NCBI GenBank assembly: GCA_012656075.1
Contig: JAAKBF010000030.1
Location: 930,001-994,000 of the forward strand
Direction of reading: 5' to 3'
DNA from: Phytophthora hibernalis
Taxonomy: Eukaryota; Oomycota; Peronosporomycetes; Peronosporales; Peronosporaceae
DNA length: 64,000 nucleotides
The notes beneath the pieces are model-generated. The model worked only from the letters and a program-made list of their open reading frames with translations, did not search any database and was not told where the DNA came from. This document shows, piece by piece, positions 54,030-64,000 of the stretch. The first letter of the stretch is position 1. Every line of letters starts with the position of its first letter. The position numbers were made by a program, and so were the translations under genes.

Positions 54030-57000
54030 TCACTGCCCCCAGTCGCTCATGTTCACCTCATCGTCATCGGCCTGGTCCATGCCGGGGTGCTGCATGTCGT
54101 TACGATACGGCCGACCCATCAGGAAGTCCTGGTTCACCATTGCTCGAGATTGTTGGTGTCCAGGCTGTTGCTGCTGTAGCTCGTTAGTGAACAAATGATG
54201 ATCGGGGAGCTGCCGTTGCTGTCCAGGCAGACCCTGCGAGCCGAACACGTCTTGCGAGTGCATCTGCCCGGCCTGGCTGTCGTCGTCGTAGAAGCTCGTT
54301 CGCGGCGCCGTCGGTGCTGGCTGCTGGGCAGCGCTCCGCGGGAGATCGTTGGATGGCATGAAGGGAGCAGCTCCGCGCAGGCCCGCTGACGCACCACCAA
54401 CAAAGTGGCTCGAGTCTTGGTGTCGCACAACGTCGTGCATATCCATCCCCATTTGAGCCGCCTGCTGCACGTAAATGTCCTGACTTGAGCCCATGCCAGC
54501 CGACATGAGCATTCCCTTGGGTATATCACCGTACAGAGGATGCTGCATCTGACGAGAGTGTTGCTGCTGCTGAAGTGCCGCCTGCTGCTGCTGCTGGAGT
54601 TGCTGTTGCTGCTGCTGATTCAGCATCTGCAAATGCGACGAGCCGGGTGGCACCACTTGAGGAAGACCCGGCGCTTTACTGCGCTGGAACTGGTGCTGCT
54701 GCTCTTGGCGCTGTTGTTCTTGCTGCCGACGTTGAAGCTCCAGTCGTTGTTGTTCTAGTCGTTGTTGCTCCAGTCGCTGTTGCTCCTGTTGTCTTCGCTG
54801 CTGCTCTAGGCGTTGTTGCTCCTGGCGTTGCTTCTCTTTACGCTGTTGCTCCAATCGCTCTTGCTCCTGGCGTTGCTTTTCCTGACGCTGCAGCTCCAGT
54901 CGTTGCTGCTCGAGCCTCTGCTGCTGCTCCAGTCGCTGCTGTTGCTCAAGACGCTGCTGCTGCTCCAAACGGCGTTGCTCCTCCAAGCGACGCTGCTCTT
55001 CAAGGCGCTGCTGTTCGAGACGCTGTTGTTCAATGCGTTGCTGTTCACGACGGTCCTGTTCAAGACGCTGCTGTTCTCGACGTTGCTGTTCTTTGCGCTC
55101 TTTCTCCTGGCGTTGCTTCTCTAAGCGCTGTCGTTCCAGACGTTGCTGCATTTCCAAACGCTCCCTCTCTTGGCGCTCTCGCTCTTGTCGTTCTCGTGCT
55201 AGGCGCTCCCGTTCTTTGCGTTCACGTTCCAAACGCTGCTGTTCCAACTGGCGTTGTTGCTCTAGCTGGCGCTGTTGCTCCAGCTGTCGCTGCTTCTCCA
55301 GCTCCTGCTGTTGCTTCTCGATCTGCTTCTGTTGTTGCTCTAACTGACGTTGCTTCTCTAGGCGTTGTTGTTCTAGACGCTGCTGCTGTTGCTGTTGCTG
55401 GTTCAAAACTTCGAGTGCTTGGTCAAGAAATGACGGTGGCGCTTGCCCACTACCGGTAGGCTTCTGTGACTGGGCTCTCTGCTTTTCAGGCTCCGTCGAG
55501 GCAGAATGCTGCGCCAGAGCGTTACGCTTGTCATTCCCTCCTTTCCCCGCGGATTAAAAACTGACCCTGTGAAGCAAAGACCTGCGCCGTCTCCGCTCCA
55601 GATTTCCCACTAAAGGCCGGCGAGTTGAGCAAGTCCATTCGTGAGTCGCTCCCTCCTGGAATATCCGGCAACACCGAAGACGTTATGTCAGCAATTGCGC
55701 GAGATGCTTGTTCCAAATCCCCTTCACTATCGTCATCGTTGTCGGCGTGCGACTTGCCTTCAACAGAACTGAAGTTCGACTCCTTGGCGTCGGAGTCCTC
55801 GCTTCCTAGCAAAGACGAGATGCCTTTTATGTCACTGGATGAGTTCACCTTGCTAACTGGTGTAGCAATGGGGCTAGTGATCACACTCGAACTGTTTCCG
55901 GATGCGGCGGAAGCAACGGGGTCCAAACGTTGCTTTTTCGCCTCTGGCTCTTCAGCACTTGCATCACCGCCATCAGTACTCTCCATATCATGAGGAGCAA
56001 GGTCCGCGTCTTCTTTGGCCTTTGCTTCTGCTTCTGCTTCCGCTTCCTCCTTCAACCGAAGCTGTTCTTCCTCCTCTTCGGCCTTAAGGTCGCGACATTT
56101 TTGATACAGCATATCCGTCATACTGACAATTTCCTCGCTCAAATGCTCCTCCCTGGCAATCTTCAAAATACCCGACAGTGTTTTGCGCATGCGAGCACGA
56201 TTCTGACGAATGCCATTCATGTTCACCCCATAGTTCGCAATCTGGCGTTCAATCAGACGCCGTGACGGAGGAATTTTCACTTTGGCGAACAGTGCTGGGG
56301 TTGGGGGCAACTTCATATGAACACCAGACCGCTTTCGCTTCGTACCAATTAAGGACAGCGACTTGTTCAAACTCGACGTCATTTTTTCAAAATGGCGCTC
56401 CATCTTCGTCCACTCGTTCACCGAATCTGTCACATCGCGTAGCTTGTCCAGCAACACGGTAAGCAGAAGCTGGTCACTGCTCGTCGTCATGAGCTTCGTG
56501 CTGAAGCGGTATGACGGTACGAAACGATCGTTAATGTTGGTAGATCGGATGAACTTGCGGCGGTGATCGATGCTCTCCAGAAGCGTCTCGCTGAACTGAA
56601 TTTGCTGCTCGCACTTGTTCAAGTCGCTCGAATACTGGTCAATCAAATCGACCACTTTCTTCATAGTTCTGGCCTCCACCGTTCGTGACTCTTCCAGATC
56701 CATAAGCTCTGTTTCAGCATTGCGCAGATTGTTCTCAGTACGCTTGGCGAGGGTGCTTGTAGTGCGCTCGAACTGCGACTGCGACGACAGAATTTGATGG
56801 CGCAAATCAAAGATCTTAATCAGAGCATCGACTTCCGAGTTGGTGCTGGATGCGACGTCATCGTCACCACCTGTCGTTTCGTCATCTTGCTCTTCATCAT
56901 CTTCACTTTCGGGCTGAGTAACGGCTAGGATTTCTCGCTTGCCGTATTCCACAAGTTGCACAAGCTGCGTTTTCTCGAGGTGAACCAGCGTCGCGCCGGT

Positions 57001-58719
57001 GCTGTTAGCGATCAGGTTAGCCCGGTCTGCCTTTGACGACACTTCTGCAATGAGACTGTCAATCAGTACGAGGAACTTCTCCTCTGCCTGCAAGTCAGAC
57101 CAGTGAAAGGAGAAAATGTTAAACACTCGCGTATCGTCAGATCAGTGCTTCAATGATCACGTACACTGGGATTTCTCTTGGCAACAACCAGCTGGGCGTT
57201 GTTGTCCACTTCCTCGACTGTTTCATTTTCCTCCTCGCTGTCAGCAGAATCTTGAGACTTCTTTGCCATCATTGCAGTGGAATCAGCAGCCACTGCGTCC
57301 TGCTCAATTTCTTTTTCTTTTAGAGCATCAACCGAGGTAGAGCTAGCTTTCTCCGACTCCGCCTCAGCTGCAGCAGTTGCATCAACTGCAGGGGATTCGC
57401 TAGTTGCCTCAACATCAGCAGTAGCTTCTTTCTGTGGCCCACTCGAGCTCTCGGGCATTGCAGATGTGCTCTCAACACTTTTCTCTTCCGCCTTCCCTCC
57501 GAGTCAGCATCAGCCTCCTTTTCCGCCTTCTCCTGGGATTCAGCTTCATCGACTTGCTTCTCTGCATCAACTACGTCTTCCACCTTCTCTTCCGTAGAAG
57601 ACTCTGCATCCTCCATCGTGACGTCTTCGCTCTCAATTGCCTCCATAGGCTTCTCTTCTCCGTGCTCCACCTGCTTCTGGTCTGCGATCCTCTCCATTAA
57701 CACGCGGCGCGTCTGCTGCAGGAACTCGAGGATGCGGCTGGCCTGACCTGTCAGACATTTTTCACAAAACCAGGGCGCCGACGGGGTTGCCTCGAGCGCG
57801 GGGCTCGCGCACGTGAAGTGCGTCTTGCTGTGGCACGCGCTGCATCCAGCCACGTCCGTCGTAGCCTCTCTGCGGCAGGCCGCGCACTTCTACAAAATTG
57901 CACCAACCAGTCAATACAAACCACTCCTAATTCTTCATTGCGGCCACGCACCGGCGCGGTCTCATTCTTGGACTGAATTTGAGTCATCCGCTCCTTGGCG
58001 GTGGGTGACGGAGCAGGTGCTTTCTTCTCCTTGGGAAGTGCGCGTTCGTGCCGCGCTTCCGGATATTGAGGCGGTCCTTGATGTCCTTGAGGCTCTCTCC
58101 TGAGGCTGCTGAGTACATGGACGACCAGCCTGCGTCCGTCTTGAGTGCTGTGTATAGTAGTGTATACATGTATACATACTAGTTAGAACTTTTTCTTCTT
58201 CTGGGACGGGAGTATGGGACGGGAGGGACGGGAGTATGGGACGGAGCGTACAGGGATTCAACGTGCGCTTCATGTGCAGTGCACAAGGCACTGGCGAAGT
58301 GTATACTTGGTCCTTGAACCGGATAGAGCCGTCCGGTAGCAGGTCCGCGTATACACGTTTGCGGTAGTAGGACACATAGAGTTTCTTGGGCCCTGAAAGG
58401 GAGGAGGTATACAGTCAGTATACACAAATGCAGGACGAAGTATACAGTACCCAGTACCGGGCGCCAGCAGCTTCTCGTCGATGAGCGTCGTCAACACAAT
58501 GCGCGCGTCTCCCTGTATAGTCGTATACGGACAGCGTCACGACACAGTACAAGGCTTAGTGTGCAAATGCGGACATAGGCAAACAGAACAGGCAGTTCGC
58601 ACCATGATGAAGGATCCGACGTGGGCGGAGGACGATCGAGTTGCGGCCGAAGAGCGCTTTTGAGCCTCTGCACTCGCTTCTTGAGGGGAGAGCGCAAATC
58701 GCAGTACCGTATTCTTCAT
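54030..58719 (-). CDS. RAMA-PHD-coiled-coil-polyQ chromatin protein, six exons
   Basis: Exons 58719-58603, 58512-58458, 58392-58252, 58147-57952, 57889-57165 and 57087-54030; introns of 62-104 bp. Corrected length about 1,430 residues. Residues about 40-125 form a RAMA (restriction enzyme adenine methylase-associated) domain: LTTLIDEKLLAPG, YADLLPDGSIRFKDQVYTSP, then DAGWSSMYSA. Residues about 172-215 are a PHD finger with complete C4HC3 ligands (CAAC, CSAC, H, C, CEKC). Acidic low-complexity and coiled-coil regions follow (VFN-free junction at AEEKFLVLIDSLI), with a basic KRKRSG stretch, then about 300 residues of Gln/Arg/Leu/Glu repeats. Three frame breaks (near 58035, 57497 and 55540) are probably technical. 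Likely a nuclear reader of modified DNA and histones. Confidence 0.75.
54690..55400 (-). repeat. Gln-rich QQRLE-type coding repeat
   Basis: Minus-strand codons for short units such as QQRLEQQRLE, KERQEQ and EQQRQ run for about 235 residues in the RAMA-PHD protein. Mixed CAG/CAA codons show an old, protein-level repeat rather than a pure trinucleotide expansion. Confidence 0.85.
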
Positions 58720-59329
58720 GTAAAGCAACCCGTAACTAGTATATAATAGACGTCATTTGAGCCAATCATTTATGAGCTATGTACCCTGATGCTTTACATG
58801 GAACCAAATATATAGCACCTTTAAATACAGTATTACTGTACGCTAACAAGCTTGGGTCGGTGTGAGGGATCCCAGCTGTACAGTGCGAGGATGCGAAGCC
58901 TTGCGTTACAATAGTACAGGTGAGAGCTCAGCCACGGGGACAAGGGTGTTGTTGCAAATTGACTGCAGAGGATGAAAGCAGCAATAGATCCTTTTACACA
59001 GCAACCGCAGTAGCACGAAGTGCAGAGCTATCTATCTACCACGCGACTCCTACCGTTTCGAGTGAATCATTAGCCTTCGAGCTGTGCTTAAAGGTATGTA
59101 CGTACGATAGTTACGCCGACCAAGCGTTGACGCAGGTTGACCTGAAAAATCGTCAACGATCAATCATGATAAGTGGCTTCACTCGTACTGTTTCTGACTT
59201 GTTCACACATTCGCAATGCAGTTTACTGTCTCCTCGATTAAATTCCTTGCGATGACTGACAATTTCGCTTTGGTACTCTCTTCATCCGCCAACAAAACCT
59301 CATTTCCGAATTTGCTACAAAGCACAGAG
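58720..59329. other. Divergent spacer between RAMA-PHD gene and SKP1
   Basis: 610 bp between divergent starts. The frame of SKP1 stays open upstream of its ATG but lacks conserved residues, so it is taken as leader. No other gene. Confidence 0.4.
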
Positions 59330-59842
59330 ATGGCTACGCAAGAAACTGCTCTGGAGACGAAGGTGAAGCTAGTGTCGATGGACGGCGAGTCCTTTGAGGT
59401 GAAATCGTCCGTGGCTGTGATGAGCAAACTGGTGCAGACGCTGGTGGGTGACGAGGGCGACGAGGTGCAGGAGATCCCGCTGCCCAACGTCAAGGCGCAC
59501 GTGCTGGCCAAGGTGGTCGAGTTCTGCCAGCACCACAAGGACGCACCCATGGCCGAGATCCAGAAGCCGCTCAAGAGCAACGTGCTGAGCGAGTCGGTGG
59601 ACGAGTGGGACGACAAGTTCGTGGACGTGGGCGAGAACCACGAGCTGCTGTTCGAGCTCATCCTGGCCGCCAACTACATGGACATCAAGTCGTTGCTGGA
59701 CCTGTCGTGCGCCAAGGTGGCCACCATGATCAAGGGCAAGACGCCCGAGGAGATCCGAGCCACTTTCGGTATCACGGAGGAGTTCACGGACGAGGAGCAG
59801 CAGCGGATCCTCGCGGAGAACAAGTGGTGCGAGGACGTCTAA
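59330..59842 (+). CDS. SKP1: SKP1, SCF ubiquitin ligase adaptor
   Basis: Links F-box proteins to cullin-1 in the SCF E3 ligase. 170 residues from MATQETALETKVKL. The BTB/POZ-like N-terminal part shows VKLVSMDGESFEV and IPLPNVKAHVLAKVVEFCQHH; the C-terminal F-box-binding part shows DDKFVDV, LFELILAANYMDIKSLLDL, CAKVATMIKGKTPEEIRATF and the canonical ending FTDEEQQRILAENKWCEDV. Intact, single exon. The ATG at 59330 is chosen because conserved SKP1 residues begin just after it. Its stop is only 68 bp from the convergent CDC14 stop. Confidence 0.97.
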   Translation: MATQETALETKVKLVSMDGESFEVKSSVAVMSKLVQTLVGDEGDEVQEIPLPNVKAHVLAKVVEFCQHHKDAPMAEIQKPLKSNVLSESVDEWDDKFVDVGENHELLFELILAANYMDIKSLLDLSCAKVATMIKGKTPEEIRATFGITEEFTDEEQQRILAENKWCEDV

Positions 59843-59910
59843 AGTAGAGCAGTGATCGTTTTATTGCAGGTTATAAAGGCCTCCGGTTGCTTGCTAAATT
59901 GTGTGGCTTG

Positions 59911-61166
59911 TTACCAGAACATGTTGCCGCCACTCGGGGCCTTGGTGCTCCGGTAGCGCTGGTACTTCTGGTCGTTGAGCTTGTCACCTTGCGTCTTGTC
60001 CAGGCCGATGGATGGATTGGCCACCACACGGCTGCTGGTGACGATGCCGGTAGTTCGAGCTGGGACGATGGCGCGGATGTTACCTCCGCGCTTAGCATCC
60101 TGCCCGACGCCGTACGAGCTGGAAGGTCCATTGGATGGGGTGGGGTCGTTCTTGCTCTTCTGCGGGTTGAGCTGCTGCATCCTGCCTTCGATGGCCTCCA
60201 TGAACTGCTGCTGCGGGCCGATGACACTGCCTGGACGACAGAGACGCAGCCACCCGATGAGCTCGTGGGCCATAAACTGGTGGTGCTTCATCATGTAGGC
60301 ACCGATACAGGTGCCCGTGCGACCGAGACCAGCTTTGCAATGCACCGCCACCGCGCCCGGAGTCTTCTCACACGCTTCAATGAACCGCATCAAGATGGGC
60401 ATGGGCGCGTTCGTGCCGTCCGGGTAGATCAAGTCGAGGTGGTCGATGCCTGCAGACAGGAACTTCTTCTCGTCATACTGCTTGTCGTTGAGGCGCACCA
60501 CCAGCGTCACGTTGCGCTTCTTAAAGTACGGGATGTAGTGTTCCGGCGTTAGCATGACGTGACCCTGCGGGGTGCGCTGGTACACGTTGTGCGGACCGGC
60601 GAAGGCAATAAACTTAGGCGAGACCCAAGTGAGATCGCCGTTCTCGACACGCTCGAAGTGCTGGAACTCGTGCAGGTCGAACGTCTTGGTGGAGATGTAG
60701 CCGCTGTTCATGGCACGCTCGAGTCCCTTGAGGCAGTCGAGGATGGTCAAGTTGAAGGTGCAGACCGACGGAGTGGCGTCGTGGAACGGAGGAAGCGCAT
60801 GCGCTGGAACGGTTCGTACGCCTTGTCAGCGCTCATATTCTGGAACAACACAGCCCAGCAACCTAGAATGCAGACGGCGTTCGCGCGGCGCTGTCCTTGT
60901 GTCGACGAGTAGAAGTAGACGACCTCACCCGCCTTGGCTGCGGCTGCCAGTTTCTTGTTGAGCGTCTCCGAAAACACGAAGGTGTGCCCCAAGTTGAGCG
61001 GACCGAAGTCGAGGTAGAAGTTCCAATACATGAGCTCGTCGTCGATGGAGAAGAAGTGCGCGCCGGACATGCGGGGCGGCGCCTTCTTCAGCGGCACGTA
61101 GTACAACCGACCAGGGAGGAACTCGATCGCCTCTTCGAGACCGTTTGTCATCATCGAGCTTGCCAT
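59911..61166 (-). CDS. CDC14: CDC14 dual-specificity phosphatase
   Basis: Removes phosphates from CDK substrates; in Phytophthora, Cdc14 is known to be expressed in sporulation and to localise to nuclei and flagellar basal bodies. About 418 residues. The N-terminal DSP domain has FLPGRLYYVPLKKAPP and YWNFYLDFGPLNLGH; the catalytic domain has FIAFAGPH, PEHYIPYFKKRNVTLVVRLN, DGTNAPMPILMRFI and the signature HCKAGLGRTGTCIGAY. WLRLCRPGSVIGPQQQF follows as in all CDC14s. The frame breaks near 60775 (FQRMRF to PFHDATPSVCTFNL), one base short. The C-terminal tail is basic and short. Single exon. Confidence 0.96.
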
Positions 61167-61900
61167 GGTTGCTGTTGAGAAAGTTTCGTGCGGTGCTTCT
61201 GCTTTGATGGCGCTCGACGACGACGGGTGCCTGAGCCCGCGCTGAAAACGATCTGAACGGGGAACTGTTTAGTTGCTGGTGAGCTGTGCTGCGGCTTCGA
61301 GAGAGGCGTTGAGGCTGTTGAGGCAGTTGAAGCTGTTGAGCTGAAGTCGCTGAATCCAAGAGTGACTCACTGGAAAATCCCCGGGACGTTGAGTGCTTCT
61401 TCATCCCCGTCAACCGTATTTGATCTCCAGCAACAAGGTGTAGGCGACACCTCCATTCTGGTCTGCCAAGGGAATTCGAGCAAGGACATCTTGTCGGGAG
61501 CACCAACACTGGAAATAGCGGCTAGACACTTCACCACCAAGACAACATGACACGGCTTTTTGAAGCATGGATGGCGTTCGCGTCAGAGCCGTTGGCGCGA
61601 GGAACTAATAGAACGGACAAGAGTCCGTGGACGCGCGAAGTATATAATTGCTCGCCGAAGCTGTAACGCCACCAGCTACATTTTCAGTCATGGCTTCGAC
61701 TTGAGCGGGAACTCTAATTAGTCTGCGTTCATGCCGCAGCGAGGCTGAAGTCATGCGTATCAACGGCGCTTTTTCAGTGTCTCATCAATTGACAACCAAA
61801 AACTCGAGCAAACTTCGATATCGGACGGAAAATTGTGTACGAATTGCAAGGCGCTTCACGCGAAAAGATAAGTTAGCCTGCTTCAGAGGCGGTGAGGCAC
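61167..61900. other. Spacer upstream of CDC14
   Basis: 734 bp containing the CDC14 leader and promoter and the 3' end of the next gene. A TATATAA-like AT stretch occurs at about 61640. No supported gene. Confidence 0.4.
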
Positions 61901-63444
61901 TTAGTAGCCGCTCTGCATCAGGACTAATAGTTGCTCCTGTAGCCGCTGCTTGATAGCGGAGTAGAACCGTAGGTCAGCGTCCAACGACTGCTTGTAGCTA
62001 TCACTGACGTTCCCTTCGTTACTTGCTAGTCCGCGGTGGCATCGATCGATGTTCTCGTTCACCTTCCGCAGGCGCTTCTCCAGAATATCCCACTCGTCGG
62101 GAGGAAACATCATGTCCGTTGGCCGTGTTGCAAGAGTCGAGATTGTTGTTGTTGTGTTTACCCGCTTGTTGCCAGAATGAGGGACAATGTCGCTCACGGG
62201 CCCAGCCGTCGGAACCGCAACGATCGCCATACTCACCTCTTCTTCGCGCGGGCGTTTGCCATTTGCCAAGCGCTCAGTACCAGGAGGCGACTTTCTCTGA
62301 GAAGGTTTGGTAGACGCTTTAGCCTTGGGCGGTGTAGCTACGAGCTTCATCAGCGTGGGCGACGGCTTCGGTTTCGCTTCTGCAGAGCTGATCGTCAGCT
62401 TGCTTTTACCGACAGCTTTCTTCTGAATAACAGGTTTGCGAGTACTAGCCGGCGGCTTGACCTGCTTCGCTAAAGCGCTGGACTTGGTCAATTTTGCCGC
62501 AACTGATTTGGAAAGAGCTGACACCGCTGTGTTCTTGGCGGGCGTCGGAAGCTCTACCATTTCTGGGTTCTGGGTAAGCCCGGCAGGCATTTTAACAGGA
62601 GCAGGAACCACAACTCCCGCGCTCCCCATAGCAGGTTTTGTAGCTGGTACCTTTGCCGTTGCCTTCGTCACTGCTTCTCTCTTGTCTACTGCAACTTTCC
62701 CCTTTTTCAGCCCCTTAGGCGTAGCCGCCGGCTTCACCTTCGAGTCCGAGGCTATGACTCCGTCCGACACGATGAGCTCTGAGAGTTTGGGCTCCAGCAA
62801 CATGGCCATGTGCAGGTAGAGCAGGTCCAGTCTGCCGGCACAGAAGTCGAAGAACGAGTGCACGTTGTCATTGTGCGCGGCCGCATCTTTCGCCTGCGTC
62901 ACGGCTGCGCGGTACATGGCCAGGATCTCTGTCCACATCTGCTGCAGACGCGCGGCCGAGTGGGCCAGCACCACTTCGGGAGTGACGTTCACAAAGAGCG
63001 CGTCCTCGAAGTGCAGCGCGTCCAGCATCGAGTTCTCCGCCAGGTACGCGGCGCACGTCCAGCCAGAGCTGCGTCACCTCCTTCGCGCCGGTCGCCATCT
63101 CGCCCCAGCGTCCGTTGAAGTCCGGACTCAGCAGCACGTTGATGAGGCGGAAGCGGCAGCCGCGGCGCGCGCACAGTCCGTGTCGTGGGCGTCATGGCGG
63201 CGGGTTTCCTTTTCTGAGTCGGTTTCTGATTCTTCGTCTGAGTCGGCGCGGTCTCAGTTTTCTGATTCCCGTGGGCCTTGTCCCAGTCGCGCAGTAGAGA
63301 GATGAAGCCAGCGCGTCTAGTTACGCGCTGAGGACCCGTGCGGATGAGGCGGATGCTGCGCACGGTCAACTCGTGGCGCAGATCGGCGTACAGGTAGTCC
63401 TCGTACGGCTCGTGAAGCTTCGGTGACGACTCCTTCCGCGGCAT
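61901..63444 (-). CDS. Lys-rich nuclear-type protein with SAP-like N-terminus, unknown family
   Basis: Read from MPRKESSPKLHEPYEDYLYA (ATG at 63444); about 515 residues after two frame corrections (near 63180 and 63045). Residues about 15-50 (YLYADLRHELTVRSI through ISLLRDWD) resemble a SAP-type helix pair, which often binds DNA. A conserved-looking helical domain follows (FRLINVLLSPDFNGRWGEM, EVTQLWLD, AYLAENSMLDALHFEDALFV, FFDFCAGRLDLLYLHMAML). The next 200 residues are Lys/Pro/Ala-rich and disordered, ending in a short coil (EWDILEKRLRKVNENI) and a helix ending LLVLMQSGY. I do not recognise the family; a chromatin or DNA role is a guess. It may have an upstream exon, since CAG just before 63444 could be an acceptor. 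Confidence 0.6.
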
Positions 63445-64000
63445 ATACAGTAACACTGCTGGAAGCTTTGGCTGGCGGGAAAAAGAGTGAGATGGGTAAT
63501 AGTGTGGGGCACATTAAACTAGATGAGGGGCGAACGTTTCGATACAGAGTCCACTTCATCTCCTATTGCGAGTCTACGGCAAATGCTCACATGTATCCAT
63601 ACCTAGCGTATACATGTATGATCGAATTGGCACCACAGCAGCTAAGTATCATACGGCTGCCAACAGATCCAGGCACTGTACGGACGATGTACTCAGGGCT
63701 TCGCATCAATCAGTGCTACTGAAAACCGTATCTGATACTCAACAGCTATTTACTGTATCAGTAGCAGACTGCTAGTAAGTATTAGTGTAATGTTGGATAC
63801 CGGTAGTAGCATTTAACGCTGCATCGAAAGACTACGGATACTGTACCGTTTAACCTGTGTAGTATCCGACACCCTTCTGACTTTTGGGTTCGGCCCCCTT
63901 AAAAATGATAATTCACAATCCCTGTGGAAAAGCAGACGTTTTGCTAAAACCCACCGAATTAGCACTCGCGAATGCTGCCATTAGATTCTGGAGGGGGTTT
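63445..64000. other. Right edge, no supported gene
   Basis: 556 bp with small open frames only and scattered TACATGTA-type motifs. The upstream part of the gene ending at 63444 may lie here. Confidence 0.35.

Noticed and set aside
54575..55459. Ala/Val-rich frame opposite the RAMA-PHD Gln-rich tail
   Set aside because: It is the antisense reading of CTG/CAG-type codons of the Gln-rich repeat, not a gene.
1..64000. CRISPR arrays, bacterial operons or prophage
   Set aside because: Introns, eukaryotic gene families and oomycete promoters exclude a prokaryotic source; no regular spaced repeats were seen.

Overview
The window is nuclear DNA of an oomycete, most likely Phytophthora or a close relative (Peronosporales); the species cannot be fixed from sequence alone. 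Reasons: short GT-AG introns (about 60-200 bp), GC-rich coding exons, compact gene islands with convergent 3' ends 60-200 bp apart, good matches to the oomycete Inr/FPR core promoter, an oomycete-type bZIP family with a conserved C-terminal domain (often annotated M96 mating-specific protein), and a cluster of secreted CE5 cutinases of the plant-pathogenic oomycete type.

Layout. 0.2-19.5 kb is a housekeeping island: PSMG2-like proteasome assembly chaperone, a TRAF-zinc-finger/LamG protein, ribosomal protein S13, a small charged protein, an ARF GTPase, phosphoglucomutase/phosphopentomutase, a BCAS3/ATG18-type beta-propeller protein, a LAMTOR5-like Ragulator subunit, a NET-domain/C2H2 zinc-finger fusion, a small tail-anchored protein, a PH-domain protein and a Myb/SANT-like protein. 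19.5-23.7 kb is gene-poor. 23.7-31.1 kb holds a BRO1-domain gene and four cutinase copies arranged as two divergent pairs, one copy apparently dead. 31.4-37.6 kb is one long CENP-E-like kinesin. 37.6-43.5 kb carries an inverted pair of bZIP genes (one degraded) plus a relic of a third, separated by 3 kb of non-coding DNA with hairpins. 43.7-45.9 kb has MAK16 and a glutathione peroxidase. 47.3-51.5 kb is a nested transposon stack: a small element with terminal inverted repeats of about 67 bp, interrupted by a Tc1/mariner element and by a pogo/Tigger element. 51.9-63.4 kb has a coiled-coil protein, a RAMA-PHD-coiled-coil-polyQ chromatin protein, SKP1, CDC14 and an unrecognised nuclear-type protein.

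A theme across the window is single-base breaks: about 25 reading-frame shifts fall inside otherwise well conserved genes, including essential ones (RPS13, ARF, MAK16, CDC14). At least 18 behave as one missing base, often at a homopolymer. I read these as assembly errors of a long-read sequence, so most broken genes below should be treated as intact genes in the organism. The degraded cutinase copy, the reverse bZIP copy and the Tc1 transposase also carry defects that indels alone do not explain.

The most interesting gene is the RAMA-PHD protein (54.0-58.7 kb). RAMA domains have been proposed to recognise modified DNA, and N6-adenine methylation is reported in Phytophthora, so it is a candidate reader linking DNA methylation to chromatin. 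The NET-C2H2 fusion, the LamG domain split by a coiled coil, and the block-duplicated cutinase pairs are further unusual points.
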